Shown piece by piece: positions 18,906 to 28,205 of a stretch of DNA of 64,000 bases. A program made the position numbers and the translations under genes. Position 1 is the stretch's first letter. Every line of letters starts with the position of its first letter. Origin of the DNA: Vibrio sinaloensis (GTDB taxonomy: Bacteria; Pseudomonadota; Gammaproteobacteria; Enterobacterales; Vibrionaceae); assembly GCF_000808535.1 (NCBI RefSeq), contig NZ_JWLV01000017.1, positions 62,001-126,000 on the forward strand, read 5' to 3'. The notes below the pieces were generated by a model. It made no database searches and was not told the DNA's origin. It saw nothing but the letters and a program-made list of their open reading frames with translations.

Positions 18906-19805
18906 CTATTTTATCGCCTGTTGGAACTGGTTGCGAAACTGGGTTGGTGTCATCTCTTTCACCGTTTTGAACTGGCGATTAAAGTTTGAAAGGTTTTGAA
19001 AGCCTGTGTTTTCGGCCACCAACGCAATAGGTAACGATGTACTTGCTAGCAGCTCACAGGCTTTGCCGATGCGAAACTGTTTGATGTGATCCGAAAAGCT
19101 CACCCCATAGTGCTTTTCAAACAGACGATACGCAGAGCTTTCACTCATGTGCAGGCTTTTACTTAAATCGGAGATGCGTATCGCTTTGGCGTAGTTTTCC
19201 TCAATATAGTGTGTGGCTAATTGCACTTTTTGCCGCGCTTCGCGGTTGCCAGATAACTGGCTAATTCGATAAGGAGAGGCGGAAAGTTTCTCTGACTGCC
19301 CATCACCGGCAAGTAACAGCAACACTTCTATCACCCGAACCGCCTGAAAGGCTCGATTTAGGTTTTCGATTCCAGTCAACAGGTCAGACACCTGCTGCGA
19401 AACGGTAGGGCTGAATTTGAGGCCATAGGCAGAGTCTTCGAGTAAGCGTTTGATGTTTCGAGCTTCTGGAATTGTGGCTTGCAGTTTTTCTATCCAGTGA
19501 TGTTTGAGCCAGACAATGACGGAGTGATGCGGTTTTTCATCGGAGCCATTGAGCTGACCTGTGATCATATGAGGTAGCCCCGGACCATAAAGCAATAGGG
19601 TGTTGTGGCCAATGGAGCCGACCGAATCTCCGGCAAAATAGTTCCCGTTAAAGACGTTATCTGGGTCTTGATAAAGCACCAGTTCGTATTCGGTGTGATA
19701 GTGCCATGAGCAGGCAAATTCTTCTTTTTTGATTCGGCAATGATACTCGCGCACGATCCAATCGTTGCTCGGTGTGTCCATCACATTTTCAATATACGGC
19801 TTCAT
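18906..19805 (-). CDS. AraC-family transcriptional regulator
   Basis: The 299-residue protein has an N-terminal cupin-like sensor (FACSWHYHTEYELVLYQ, LLLYGPGLPHMI) and a C-terminal AraC pair of helix-turn-helices (IRISDLSKSLHMSESSAYRLF and LPIALVAENTGFQNLSNFNRQFK). A TTAGGAG site precedes the ATG. It is divergent from a sugar-efflux-type MFS gene across 179 bases and most likely controls it; sugar-binding cupin-AraC proteins commonly do so. Confidence 0.88.
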   Translation of the reverse strand: MKPYIENVMDTPSNDWIVREYHCRIKKEEFACSWHYHTEYELVLYQDPDNVFNGNYFAGDSVGSIGHNTLLLYGPGLPHMITGQLNGSDEKPHHSVIVWLKHHWIEKLQATIPEARNIKRLLEDSAYGLKFSPTVSQQVSDLLTGIENLNRAFQAVRVIEVLLLLAGDGQSEKLSASPYRISQLSGNREARQKVQLATHYIEENYAKAIRISDLSKSLHMSESSAYRLFEKHYGVSFSDHIKQFRIGKACELLASTSLPIALVAENTGFQNLSNFNRQFKTVKEMTPTQFRNQFQQAIK

Positions 19806-19984
19806 CGCTCAGCTCCTAATCTGACCAACCAAGATTAGGGTAACTGTTGCTTTTCTGTCAAAGGAGTTTGGTAAGTTGAAGGATTAGTATTAGAGGTAGC
19901 TCGAATACTATCAATGGGCCTGCATATCTTTGATTAAACTGTAGCCTCACTAACTCACACACTTAACTCAAAGGAGCCCCACAT

Positions 19985-21187
19985 ATGTTGAAAGATAAAA
20001 CAGCATTGTTGTTTATCATCACCGCGTTCGTTACTGGTTTATGCGGGGCCTTTTTTTATCCGCTATCGAGTTTGTTCATTGTCGAAGAATTGGGTGCATC
20101 GCCGATGATGCTGAGCCTTTATATGGTGATGGCGGTTGTCAGTGCGGTGGTAGTGTCGCAGCTGATCGCAAGACAATCAGATAAGAACTGGAAGCGCAAA
20201 ACGATTTTGCTGGTGGCGCTGACTTGCTATCTCATCACTGTATCGAGCTTTATCGTGGTGCGGGATTATTGGCTCGCCATCACCATCGCGACTGTGTTTG
20301 GTAGCGTCAGTGGCGCCGCATTTGGGCAGCTGTTTGCTTTGGGGCGCGAGTACGGCGATCGCTATGTCGAAGACAGCACCACCTTCCTGTCAACCATGCG
20401 TGCTGGTATTGCCATTGCGTGGGTGTTCGGTCCTCCATTAGCATTTATGCTTAAAGCGAGCTTTGGCTACAATGCGTCGTTTGGTGTTTCGGCGACGATT
20501 GTCAGTGTCTCCATTTTGGTGATTGCTAAGTACTTGCCCAATGGCGTTGTTAAACAAGATTCAGAAGAAGAACCACAAGCGGTCACTAAAGCTCCTCAAA
20601 CGGCCAATCATTTGATTGCTGTCTATTGCTTGGTGGTGGTGTTTGCCTTCGCAGCGAACAACCTTTACATCACCAGTATGCCGCTTTACTTATCGCAAGA
20701 ATTAATGGTGGATCCAAGTTGGCTAGGGATTCTATTTGGCGCGGGAGCACTGTGTGAAATTCCAATTATGCTTGGCGCAGGTAGGCTAGCAGAGCGGGTA
20801 GGGACCATCAAACTGTTGATGATGGGCATTGCAAGTGGCATCGCGTTCTATTTCGTGATGCTGATGAGTACCAGCTTCGCCGCCATGCTTGCTGCGCAAC
20901 TGCTGAATGGCTTCTTTATCGGTGTGTGCGCCACGCTTGGAATGGTGGTGCTTCAAGATATGATGAAAGATCGCTTGGGCACGGCATCAACCTTGTTCTC
21001 AAATATGCTTAACGTCAGCATGCTGGTGGCGAGCCTTTCCGTCGGTGTGGTTGGAGAGCTGTTTAACTACTACAGCACCTTGTATGTCTCGTTCGCAGGT
21101 TCCATTGCAGCACTGATTTTATTGGCACTGTTTGCGGCGATAGAAACGAAGCATCGTCAGTCACAAAGCAACGTCGTCGCTGCTTAA
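19985..21187 (+). CDS. MFS sugar efflux transporter (SetA/SotA type)
   Basis: The 400-residue protein has twelve predicted membrane segments. Features typical of the Set/Sot group include the RQSDKNWKRK loop, GREYGDRY and the DSTTFLSTMRAGIAIAWVFGPP stretch in the middle of the N-half. Relatives export lactose, glucose analogues or arabinose. AAAGGAG precedes the ATG. The stop overlaps the stop of the convergent DUF925 gene by three bases. The divergent AraC regulator is the likely controller. Confidence 0.85.
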   Translation: MLKDKTALLFIITAFVTGLCGAFFYPLSSLFIVEELGASPMMLSLYMVMAVVSAVVVSQLIARQSDKNWKRKTILLVALTCYLITVSSFIVVRDYWLAITIATVFGSVSGAAFGQLFALGREYGDRYVEDSTTFLSTMRAGIAIAWVFGPPLAFMLKASFGYNASFGVSATIVSVSILVIAKYLPNGVVKQDSEEEPQAVTKAPQTANHLIAVYCLVVVFAFAANNLYITSMPLYLSQELMVDPSWLGILFGAGALCEIPIMLGAGRLAERVGTIKLLMMGIASGIAFYFVMLMSTSFAAMLAAQLLNGFFIGVCATLGMVVLQDMMKDRLGTASTLFSNMLNVSMLVASLSVGVVGELFNYYSTLYVSFAGSIAALILLALFAAIETKHRQSQSNVVAA

Positions 21188-21741
21188 ACCGAGTTCCTTA
21201 CGACAGTAAGCTTTGGCCAAAGTGTTAACCAGTTTTTACTCGTGACTCTTTGGTCAAAGCTGCTGATGTCTCGCTTGGGGTTATGCGTGATATGCAGAGC
21301 GAACAAAGATTCGTAACCAAACGCGCTGATGCATTCGACCATTCCATCCGCGTTAATTTTGGCAGCGACAGCGGTCTCTTTCTCTGGCCAGTAACTCATG
21401 GCATCAACCACATCCAAATAGGGCTTATCTCCATTTCGCTCGTGCATGCGGGCTTGATTTCGCACTTGCCAAGTAAGCTCTGGCATCTGTTCGCTGAGTT
21501 GCGCTTCAATCGCCAGATCTTGCGCCGCATCTAGGTTTTCAGAGTCGAAATAGATCACATCGATATCATTCAACGGCGTTGAGTTTGTGTGGTGATGAAG
21601 CGTGTCCCAGACAAGATTTCGCACGAATCCAGCGGCGATGTAACCTTGAGGTAAGTTGAAGCTAGAGACTAAGCGTAGAATCGCCATGCGTTGCGAGTCT
21701 TGTTCAATAAGGCGTTGTAATTGGATGTTCAAGGTCGTCAC
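21184..21741 (-). CDS. DUF925 (NTP_transf_6) nucleotidyltransferase-fold protein
   Basis: The 185-residue protein shows the family pattern AAGFVRNLVWDTLH, NDIDVIYFD (a nucleotidyltransferase-like Asp-x-Asp) and CISAFGYESLFAL. Members are widespread but their substrate is unknown. The best start is a GTG at 21741 with a weak ribosome site. It is convergent with the MFS gene, their stop codons overlapping. Confidence 0.78.
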   Translation of the reverse strand: MTTLNIQLQRLIEQDSQRMAILRLVSSFNLPQGYIAAGFVRNLVWDTLHHHTNSTPLNDIDVIYFDSENLDAAQDLAIEAQLSEQMPELTWQVRNQARMHERNGDKPYLDVVDAMSYWPEKETAVAAKINADGMVECISAFGYESLFALHITHNPKRDISSFDQRVTSKNWLTLWPKLTVVRNSV

Positions 21742-21766
21742 TGCCGCAGTTGGTTAGCGAGAAAAT

Positions 21767-21798
21767 GCCAAGCACGCAGGAGAGTCCGCGCACTTGGC
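21767..21798 (-). terminator. Terminator downstream of ribB
   Basis: On the minus strand an eleven-pair stem with two G-T wobbles and a ten-base loop is followed by ATTTTCTC, just past the ribB stop. Confidence 0.6.
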
Positions 21799-21804
21799 TC
21801 TGGT

Positions 21805-22461
21805 TTACGCCAGTTTGAGATCGAACTGTTGGCGGTATAGCACCATGTCTTCAATCGTTAGCACTGGCATATTGTGCAGCTTACCAAAGGCGACGATTTC
21901 TGGCGTTTTCGCCATGCTACCATCTGGGTTGGTCACTTCACAAAGCACACCAGCAGGCTGTAACCCTGCCATCTGCATTAGATCGATGGTACCTTCTGTA
22001 TGTCCACGACGTGTCAGTACGCCACCTTTGCGTGCACGAAGCGGAAATACGTGGCCCGGGCGAGCCAGATCAGACGGCTTCGCAGTTGGATTTGCCGCCG
22101 TTTTAATCGTTGTCACGCGATCTTGCGCGGAGACACCTGTGGTTACGCCTACTTTCGCTTCAATTGATACGGTAAATGCGGTTTGGTTGGCGCTGTTGTT
22201 GTTCTCAACCATTGGCGTGAGCTCTAGACGATCCGCTTGCTCTTCTGGCAAACATAGGCAAACGATGCCGCTGCATTCGCGAATCATTAACGCCATTTGA
22301 GCGGTGGTCAGAGATTCCACCGAATAAATAATATCGCCTTCGTTTTCGCGATCTTCATCATCGAGTAACAACACACCACGACCTTCTTTTAAGGCGATAA
22401 GTGCATTTTCAACGCGGGTAATTGGGTCACCGAATTCGGCGAGTAAAGAGGACTGATTCAT
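21805..22461 (-). CDS. ribB: 3,4-dihydroxy-2-butanone-4-phosphate synthase
   Basis: The 218-residue enzyme makes the four-carbon precursor of riboflavin from ribulose-5-phosphate. The family signature is clear: [60 protein letters not shown] and [18 protein letters not shown]. It lacks the GTP cyclohydrolase II half found in RibBA fusions. TTAGGAG precedes the ATG. An FMN riboswitch in the leader shows feedback control, and as a stand-alone ribB it is probably an extra or flavin-demand copy separate from the main rib operon. Confidence 0.96.
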   Translation of the reverse strand: MNQSSLLAEFGDPITRVENALIALKEGRGVLLLDDEDRENEGDIIYSVESLTTAQMALMIRECSGIVCLCLPEEQADRLELTPMVENNNSANQTAFTVSIEAKVGVTTGVSAQDRVTTIKTAANPTAKPSDLARPGHVFPLRARKGGVLTRRGHTEGTIDLMQMAGLQPAGVLCEVTNPDGSMAKTPEIVAFGKLHNMPVLTIEDMVLYRQQFDLKLA

Positions 22462-22538
22462 GGTTAACTCCTAAAATATCACCAGAATCAGGGCATATAT
22501 GAGCACTAGAGTCCTAAAACTCCAGCCAAAACGAAAGG

Positions 22539-22564
22539 CATCACCAAAGATGACTTCGGTGATG
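22539..22564 (-). promoter_or_regulatory. Expression-platform hairpin of the ribB riboswitch
   Basis: CATCACC and GGTGATG pair on the minus strand between the FMN aptamer and ribB, followed by CCTTTCGTTTT. It could act as a transcription terminator when FMN is bound. Confidence 0.55.
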
Positions 22565-22574
22565 TATTTTCATT

Positions 22575-22722
22575 CTCTCTCATCCGGACTGTAACCGTCG
22601 GCTCTGGCTTCTCACCAGATCTGCTGACCTCGACGAATCGAGCGCTCGCGGGCTTGTTGTTTCATCATTAATAGTGAAGAACAACTTACCGCCGGTGGGG
22701 AATTTCGCCCCGCCCTGAGAAT
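22575..22722 (-). promoter_or_regulatory. FMN riboswitch (RFN element)
   Basis: Read on the minus strand the region shows the conserved RFN landmarks in order: TCAGGGCGGGG, CCCCACCGGCGGTA, AGCCCGCGAGCG, GGTCAGCAGATCTGGT, AGCCAGAGCCGACGG and TTACAGTCCGGATG with GAGAGA. It precedes ribB and should switch off its expression when FMN is plentiful. Confidence 0.95.
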
Positions 22723-22824
22723 AAATTAAACGTTTGCTTATTGTAAGCGTTGAGCATTGTATCGATTCTGTTAGAAAGTTCAATCGTCACTGGAAATGGG
22801 ATGGTCGCTCTGAACTATTCAGGT

Positions 22825-23526
22825 TTAGCACTGCGCCTCGCGAATCGTGATAGCGTGCAAGTTGAGCTTTTTAACTTGCACCAAAAAAATTTCAGCACAC
22901 CCTAAGGCATCACTTGCCGCTGAATGAGATTGATATCTCGGCAAGCGATAGTGCTGTCTAAGGTCGTCGAGCTGGTAGCTGGCATGTTGCTCTGTTTTTC
23001 CGGAATAACTGTAGCGTTTCTCTAGTTTCAGTGTATCGAGGTAGTAACATGGGAGTTGTTCGAGCTGGAAGTAGTCGTGAAAATAGGCGTCTAAAAACTG
23101 CTTCTCGATATGGCTGCAATGTGCAAGGATCACCTTACCTTTAATCCGATCTAGAACCCGCGCCATAGCTTCGTGGATATTGACTCCCAAGGCCAATTGA
23201 GCAGGTGTGAGTTCATTGATTTGTGCCGAAACCGCTTTGACATGTTCACCGTGTGTAACGAGCAGCTCTTCACTACTAGATAGATCAATTCCGTGGACAT
23301 CGAGATCAATCATGCCGATAGACAGTATTTTGTCTTCGCGGGATAGACCTGTCGTCTCGATATCGATAGCGACGTAGCGAGCGTCTGAAAGCGTGGTGTC
23401 GATATTACACAACGGCGTCGAGATAAAGTCGGAAAGTTCGTCTGGCCAATGCTCTTCTGGCACCGTGGATTGCCGAACTTGCTCTAAATCTCGAGTCTTT
23501 TTTCTGTTAAACCATCGTGTCCACAT
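22825..23526 (-). CDS. DnaQ-like 3'-5' exonuclease
   Basis: The 233-residue protein has the DEDD exonuclease motifs: Exo I YVAIDIETTGL, Exo II VILAHCSHIEKQFLD, and a late HSAASDALGCAEIF. It resembles the epsilon-subunit-like proteins paired with CBS/DUF294 proteins near acetate genes in many gammaproteobacteria. It starts two bases after the stop of that partner, with AAGGTAGG overlapping the end of it, so the two form an operon. A specific DNA or RNA substrate is not known. Confidence 0.88.
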   Translation of the reverse strand: MWTRWFNRKKTRDLEQVRQSTVPEEHWPDELSDFISTPLCNIDTTLSDARYVAIDIETTGLSREDKILSIGMIDLDVHGIDLSSSEELLVTHGEHVKAVSAQINELTPAQLALGVNIHEAMARVLDRIKGKVILAHCSHIEKQFLDAYFHDYFQLEQLPCYYLDTLKLEKRYSYSGKTEQHASYQLDDLRQHYRLPRYQSHSAASDALGCAEIFLVQVKKLNLHAITIREAQC

Positions 23527-23528
23527 TT

Positions 23529-25397
23529 TTACCTACCTTGCACAAATTTAAGTTTGGCTGAATCTTGCAGCTCGCTGATGATTTTAAATGCCTCTTTTAG
23601 GTGCTTTCGCTCAAAACTACTGAACTCTTGCGGATCGATGTGATTGTCGGGCGTTTTGCCTGCATTAATGGCATTAAGTTGATGACGAAATCTCACTTGA
23701 GAAATAAAACGAAAGGCACCGATGATATTGTCACAACCATCTTGAGATAAGGTTCCGGCGCTAACGGCAAAACGAAAACGTTCCTCTGTACCCGTAAGTG
23801 AGCCACCTCCTGCTAGGCTGAAGATCCTCGCCAGATCGATGATGAGATTAAGCGCATATTTCTTGATGTTTAAGGTGTTGGAATTGGTGCCACTTTTCTC
23901 TAGAACCAAGTTGTTGAAGATGCCTAACGGCGGTTGAGTATCGATAGCATCATTAACGAGTGCTGGTATGAAATTGGAACTTGAATGTATGCACTGGTGC
24001 ATAAAGTGCTGGATTTGCTCTACAAAGTCACTGTTTCCATGTATTGCTCTGACTTCCAGAAAAACACTGATACTCAATAATTTATTGTACTCTGGGCTCG
24101 ATACCCACTTTTGATAATAGTGTTTCCAGCGGCTAACGGGCTGACACCATTTTGGTGATGCGGCCATATACTTTCCGTCACACAGAGGGTAGCCGCATGC
24201 CGCTAAGCCATTGCATACTCGCATCGCGAGATGTGTGAAATACATCATGTCGTCATCCGTCGCTTCATCTGAAAGAACAATGGCGCTGTCTTGATCTGAC
24301 AGCATATGGACTTCGTTTCTGGCATGCGATCCTGCAACTAACCAAGCGTAGTCACATGGAGGGGGACCAAGTAAATCCTCGGTTAACTGGATGATTCGTC
24401 GAGTAAACGCATCCATAATCATCGACATTACTTGGCCTTGGATCTCGGCACTGATGCCACTTTCAACCAACGCATGGAAAATGGTCTCTTTCTCTCCCTT
24501 TAACGCGGCAAGCGCTGTCACGGAGTTGGCGTATTTAATTTTCTCGATGAGAAACAGGGATTGCGTCTTGTGATTGTGTACGAGGTGTGTGGTTGTCAAC
24601 AAACCTGCGACTGCCCCATGTTTAATCACAGGTAAGCAACGGACGTTGTATTGCAGCATCAGTGAAATGGCTTGAATCACTTTGTCATCATGTTTGACAA
24701 GAATCGGCTTACGATTCATCACCTGCTTGATTGCGGTGTCGGAGGAGATGTCGTCGGCAATGACATTTCGGGTCATATCTCTGTCTGTGACCATGCCAAC
24801 GATGTCACTATTATGCATCACGACGGCACATGAGCTGCGTTGTGGACCACACATTTGTTGTGCGACGTGGCGAATGGAGTCTTCATGATCGACGATGGCC
24901 ACGTTTTCGCTGGCAATCTCTTCCACTTGGCGGAAAAACAGTCCTTTTTCTTCTTTCTGGCTCACGTAGTCGACGGCAGAGCTTAAGCGGATATTCGCTT
25001 GGCTGGCAAAGTAGTTAGCAAATTCAGGGTGTTCTATGCAGGTACTTTGTACCACTTGATGAGGAATAAGATAAAGTAAGCTGTCTTCTATGGCGGTCGC
25101 TTGATAGCCATCTTCCGCCTTTTCAAGAGGTTTTAGAAACGTGAAACCAAACTGGTCTTCTTCACCTAAGCGTGCTCGAAGCGCTCCCGATTGAGTTCGC
25201 TGCTCAATCGCGCCGGTACGAATAATGTAGAGAAACCGATGCTCACAGTGCGAACTGAACTCAATACTCTCCCCTTGTGTGAGGTACTTAACGACGACAG
25301 CGTTGGCAAGAGGTTCGACGAGGTGAGTAGGAAGCTTATCAAATGGGTCGATATGCGATAAAAAGTCAGTGATGTTAGGTGTGACCGAGGTAGCCAT
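23529..25397 (-). CDS. cNMP-binding / CBS-pair / DUF294 nucleotidyltransferase protein
   Basis: This 622-residue cytoplasmic protein has an N-terminal cyclic-nucleotide-binding fold (about 20-130), two CBS motifs (about 155-275, including VGMVTDRDMTRNV and VAGLLTTTHLVHNH), a DUF294 nucleotidyltransferase domain with LVAGSHARNEVHMLSDQDSA (about 350-370) and a helical DUF294 C-terminal domain. The GSxAR...SDQD pattern is that of GlnD-type nucleotidyltransferases. With the adjacent exonuclease it forms a conserved two-gene signalling unit. GTGGAGGC precedes the ATG. Confidence 0.9.
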   Translation of the reverse strand: MATSVTPNITDFLSHIDPFDKLPTHLVEPLANAVVVKYLTQGESIEFSSHCEHRFLYIIRTGAIEQRTQSGALRARLGEEDQFGFTFLKPLEKAEDGYQATAIEDSLLYLIPHQVVQSTCIEHPEFANYFASQANIRLSSAVDYVSQKEEKGLFFRQVEEIASENVAIVDHEDSIRHVAQQMCGPQRSSCAVVMHNSDIVGMVTDRDMTRNVIADDISSDTAIKQVMNRKPILVKHDDKVIQAISLMLQYNVRCLPVIKHGAVAGLLTTTHLVHNHKTQSLFLIEKIKYANSVTALAALKGEKETIFHALVESGISAEIQGQVMSMIMDAFTRRIIQLTEDLLGPPPCDYAWLVAGSHARNEVHMLSDQDSAIVLSDEATDDDMMYFTHLAMRVCNGLAACGYPLCDGKYMAASPKWCQPVSRWKHYYQKWVSSPEYNKLLSISVFLEVRAIHGNSDFVEQIQHFMHQCIHSSSNFIPALVNDAIDTQPPLGIFNNLVLEKSGTNSNTLNIKKYALNLIIDLARIFSLAGGGSLTGTEERFRFAVSAGTLSQDGCDNIIGAFRFISQVRFRHQLNAINAGKTPDNHIDPQEFSSFERKHLKEAFKIISELQDSAKLKFVQGR

Positions 25398-25442
25398 AAA
25401 GCCTCCACAATAAAACGCCGTTTCAAAATGCCAATTGGGTTG

Positions 25443-25469
25443 AAAAAAAAGCAGCGCATGCGCCGCTTT
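25443..25469 (-). terminator. Terminator of kdgR
   Basis: On the minus strand AAAGCGGCGC and GCGCTGCTTT pair with one mismatch and run into eight T, directly after the kdgR stop. Confidence 0.8.
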
Positions 25470-25481
25470 CGATATCGTCGA

Positions 25482-26267
25482 TTACACTTCTGGGTAGTGT
25501 TGGTAACCCAGTTGTTCAGAAACGTTCTTGCCTGCTTTATGCAGTAAGCTCACGTAGTACGACAAGCGTTTTTCATCAAAGCGAATCGTTGGGAATGAAA
25601 TCGATAGTCCGGCAATCACAACACCAAAACGATCGTAAATCGGAGCGGCAATACAGCGTAGGCCCGGCTCTTGTTCTTCATTGTCTTCAGCATAGTGTTG
25701 CTGTTTGACCACACTCAGTTCTGCCAACAGTTGCTCTGTGTTTTCAAGGGTTTTATCCGTGTGTTTGATGAACTCGACCTCTTTAAGAGTATCGCGGATG
25801 AACGCTTCTTCACGTTCCGCAAGTAACACTTTACCAATAGCGGTACTGTACAGTGGGTTGCGACGACCAATACGTGATTGCATTCTTAGGTTGTAGCCAG
25901 AATCAATTTTATGGATATAGATGATCGCATTCTCGTCAAGCGCGCCTAAGTGCAGTGCTTCATTCGTCTGTTCGGAGATGATTCGCATCTCTTTGTCGGC
26001 TAGTGCGATTAAGTCAACATATTCAAGAGATTTAGCCCCTAACTCGAACAGTTTGAGTGTTAGGGAGTATTTGTCCGCTTCACCTTCCTGAGAGACATAG
26101 CCCAGAGTTTTCATCGTTTGTAAGAAGCGATAAGTCGTTGCTTTCGACATCATCAAACGTTGTGAAAGTTCAGATACGCCAATTTCCTTTTGCTCACCGA
26201 GTGCTTGCAAAATACTGAATACTTTTAATACGGAAGAGACCGCTTCGGGTTGAGTATTTTTTTCCAT
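25482..26267 (-). CDS. kdgR: IclR-family repressor of pectin catabolism
   Basis: The 261-residue IclR protein has an N-terminal winged helix (VLKVFSILQALGEQKEIGVSELSQRL and TTYRFLQTMKTLGYV) and a C-terminal effector domain (SRIGRRNPLYSTAIGKVLLA, EEQEPGLRCIAAPIYDR). The KdgR subgroup binds 2-keto-3-deoxygluconate and releases pectin genes. Its position divergent from kduD within a pectin island makes the assignment firm. A near-perfect KdgR-like box at 26331-26353 lies 64 bases upstream of its start, suggesting autoregulation. Confidence 0.93.
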   Translation of the reverse strand: MEKNTQPEAVSSVLKVFSILQALGEQKEIGVSELSQRLMMSKATTYRFLQTMKTLGYVSQEGEADKYSLTLKLFELGAKSLEYVDLIALADKEMRIISEQTNEALHLGALDENAIIYIHKIDSGYNLRMQSRIGRRNPLYSTAIGKVLLAEREEAFIRDTLKEVEFIKHTDKTLENTEQLLAELSVVKQQHYAEDNEEQEPGLRCIAAPIYDRFGVVIAGLSISFPTIRFDEKRLSYYVSLLHKAGKNVSEQLGYQHYPEV

Positions 26268-26330
26268 TGTTCTGCCTTGGTTCTAACCTTTTGGTCGTCA
26301 TTATACGCCTCGTAATTTGTTCTACCAGTA

Positions 26331-26353
26331 TTTTTAAAAAGCCTTTTCAAAAA
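26331..26353. promoter_or_regulatory. KdgR-like box, kdgR side
   Basis: Nine-base arms separated by five bases (TTTTTAAAA ... TTTTCAAAA type) form an inverted repeat with one mismatch. It has the same geometry as the kduD box and faces kdgR. Confidence 0.55.
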
Positions 26354-26402
26354 TTTGAAACCGCTCAATTGTGATTTTTAGAAAAACAAGATCGTCATCA
26401 AT

Positions 26403-26427
26403 ATTTTTGAAACGCTTTTTCAAAAAT
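26403..26427. promoter_or_regulatory. KdgR-like box, kduD operon
   Basis: ATTTTTGAAA and TTTCAAAAAT are perfect ten-base inverted arms around CGCTT. It lies 95 bases upstream of kduD in the divergent kdgR-kduD region. Confidence 0.7.
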
Positions 26428-26521
26428 AATTGATTGTGTTTTTCAAATGCTGATATGTTTGCTTCACACACAGTGACTCACAAACGGTTAGTCGCTACAT
26501 TTTACAGCTGAGGATACAAGC

Positions 26522-27283
26522 ATGATTCTTGATTCATTTAATTTAAAAGGCAAAGTTGCCATCGTGACAGGTTGTGATACAGGGCTAGGTCAAGGCATGG
26601 CGTTGGGCCTTGCGAATGCCGGGTGTGACATTGTTGGTGTGAACATTACTGAGCCAACAGAAACGATTCAAAAGATCGAAGAGACTGGGCGTAAGTTTGT
26701 TGATATCCGTGCGAACTTAATGAAGCTAGACGACATTCCGTCAATTGTTGATCGTGCTGTTACTGAACTTGGCCGCATCGATATTTTGGTCAACAATGCT
26801 GGAATCATCCGTCGCAACGACGCGATTGAGTTTTCAGAGCAAGATTGGGATGACGTAATGAACATCAACGTTAAGTCTGTGTTCTTTATGTCTCAAGCTG
26901 TCGCGAAGCAGTTTATTGCACAAGGTGAAGGCGGCAAAATCATCAATATCGCTTCTATGCTCTCTTTCCAAGGTGGTATTCGCGTACCTTCATACACTGC
27001 GTCTAAAAGTGGTGTTATGGGCGTGACTCGGCTCATGGCGAACGAGTGGGCGAAAGAGAACATCAACGTGAATGCTATTGCACCAGGCTATATGGCGACT
27101 AACAATACTGCGGCCCTTCGCGCTGACGAGTCTCGCAATAAAGAGATTGTTGATCGTATTCCTGCAGCACGTTGGGGTACTCCAGAAGACTTAGCTGGTC
27201 CGTGTGTATTCTTAGCCTCAAGTGCTTCAGATTACATCAACGGCTATACCATTGCTGTTGATGGTGGCTGGTTATCACGCTAA
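26522..27283 (+). CDS. kduD: 2-dehydro-3-deoxy-D-gluconate 5-dehydrogenase
   Basis: The 253-residue SDR has VTGCDTGLGQGMA, NNAGIIRRND, and the catalytic SYTASKSGVMG (Tyr-x-x-x-Lys). These match KduD, which reduces 2,5-diketo-3-deoxygluconate to 2-keto-3-deoxygluconate with NAD(P)H. It heads the kduD-ygjV-kdgF-isomerase operon, with GAGGA before the ATG and a KdgR-like box upstream. Confidence 0.95.
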   Translation: MILDSFNLKGKVAIVTGCDTGLGQGMALGLANAGCDIVGVNITEPTETIQKIEETGRKFVDIRANLMKLDDIPSIVDRAVTELGRIDILVNNAGIIRRNDAIEFSEQDWDDVMNINVKSVFFMSQAVAKQFIAQGEGGKIINIASMLSFQGGIRVPSYTASKSGVMGVTRLMANEWAKENINVNAIAPGYMATNNTAALRADESRNKEIVDRIPAARWGTPEDLAGPCVFLASSASDYINGYTIAVDGGWLSR

Positions 27284-27313
27284 TTCATCGACGAGCATGA
27301 AGTGACAACGGAT

Positions 27314-27826
27314 ATGGATTCAATAACGCTGGCTCAAGCATTAGGGTTTGTGAGTTTTGCCCTTGGCATCTCCACTTTCTATCAAAAAAATGATCGAAAG
27401 CTGAAAATCATGATGTTGTTATTTAATCTAAATCACCTTGTACATTTCTTGCTATTAGGTTCGATTGTCTCAGCGTTGAGTGCGTTGCTCTCTGCGTTGA
27501 GAACGGCGACAGCTATTTACATTTCTTCGAAGGCTGTCGCTGCTTTTTATATAACACTGGGTTTGGTTCTCGGTGTCTGTTTTTCTGAAACGTATTGGGA
27601 TTTGTGGTCGATAGCAGGAATGGTGGTAGGCACCTATTCTGTATTTATGTTGAAGGGTATTCCCATGCGAATCGGCTTTTTAATCGGCGCAACGTGTTGG
27701 CTTATTAACAATATCCACGTGGGATCGTTAGGCGGCATGCTGCTAGAGGCTACCGTCATTACGATGAATATAATGACGATCCTTCGTCTTGTTAGAGAAC
27801 AGAACCAAACCGCAGCAACACATTGA
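27314..27826 (+). CDS. ygjV: YgjV-family inner-membrane protein
   Basis: This roughly 170-residue protein has about six hydrophobic segments and aligns by eye with E. coli YgjV from the first residues (MDSITLAQ against MTAYWLAQ), so the ATG at 27314 is preferred over a GTG 12 bases upstream. Conserved points include LGISTFYQKN, LLSALRTATAIY and CCWLINN-like CWLINNIHVGSLGGM. The function is unknown. Its place between kduD and kdgF suggests a part in transport or export of pectin intermediates, or in their stress response. Confidence 0.78.
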   Translation: MDSITLAQALGFVSFALGISTFYQKNDRKLKIMMLLFNLNHLVHFLLLGSIVSALSALLSALRTATAIYISSKAVAAFYITLGLVLGVCFSETYWDLWSIAGMVVGTYSVFMLKGIPMRIGFLIGATCWLINNIHVGSLGGMLLEATVITMNIMTILRLVREQNQTAATH

Positions 27827-27845
27827 TAGGAAACAAGGTAACGCC

Positions 27846-28166
27846 ATGTTTGTACACAACCAAGATATCCAATTAGAAAACCTAGGAGAGGGTATTTCAC
27901 GTAAAGTTTTAGCGCATAGCGACAATATGATGGCTGTGGAAGTACACTTTGAAAAAGGTGCGATTGGCTCAATGCATAGCCATCCTCATGAGCAACTCAC
28001 TTACGTTCTTTCAGGTGAGTTTGAGTTCACTATTGGTGACAAAACGGCCATCGTTAAAGCGGGCGATACCATGTACAAAGAGCCGAATGTTGAGCATGGC
28101 TGTGTCTGCCTAGAGGCAGGCGTTCTGATTGATAATTTCACGCCAATGCGCAAAGACTTTGTTTAA
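27846..28166 (+). CDS. kdgF: Unsaturated uronate-linearising cupin
   Basis: The 106-residue cupin carries the metal-binding motif MHSHPHEQLTYVLSGEFEF and a second-motif histidine in EPNVEHGC. KdgF speeds opening of the 4,5-unsaturated galacturonate (or alginate-derived) ring into the linear 4-deoxy-L-threo-5-hexosulose uronate. The ATG at 27846 is chosen because AAGGTAA precedes it and the length is that of the family; a longer frame would overlap ygjV. It stands just before the isomerase that would use its product. Confidence 0.9.
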   Translation: MFVHNQDIQLENLGEGISRKVLAHSDNMMAVEVHFEKGAIGSMHSHPHEQLTYVLSGEFEFTIGDKTAIVKAGDTMYKEPNVEHGCVCLEAGVLIDNFTPMRKDFV

Positions 28167-28205
28167 AATTTAACTTTGAATCGCAGATTTCTGCGGGAGA
28201 ACACT

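Noticed and set aside
22580..22783. Short open frame across the ribB leader
   Set aside because: It lies inside the FMN riboswitch and has no ribosome site.
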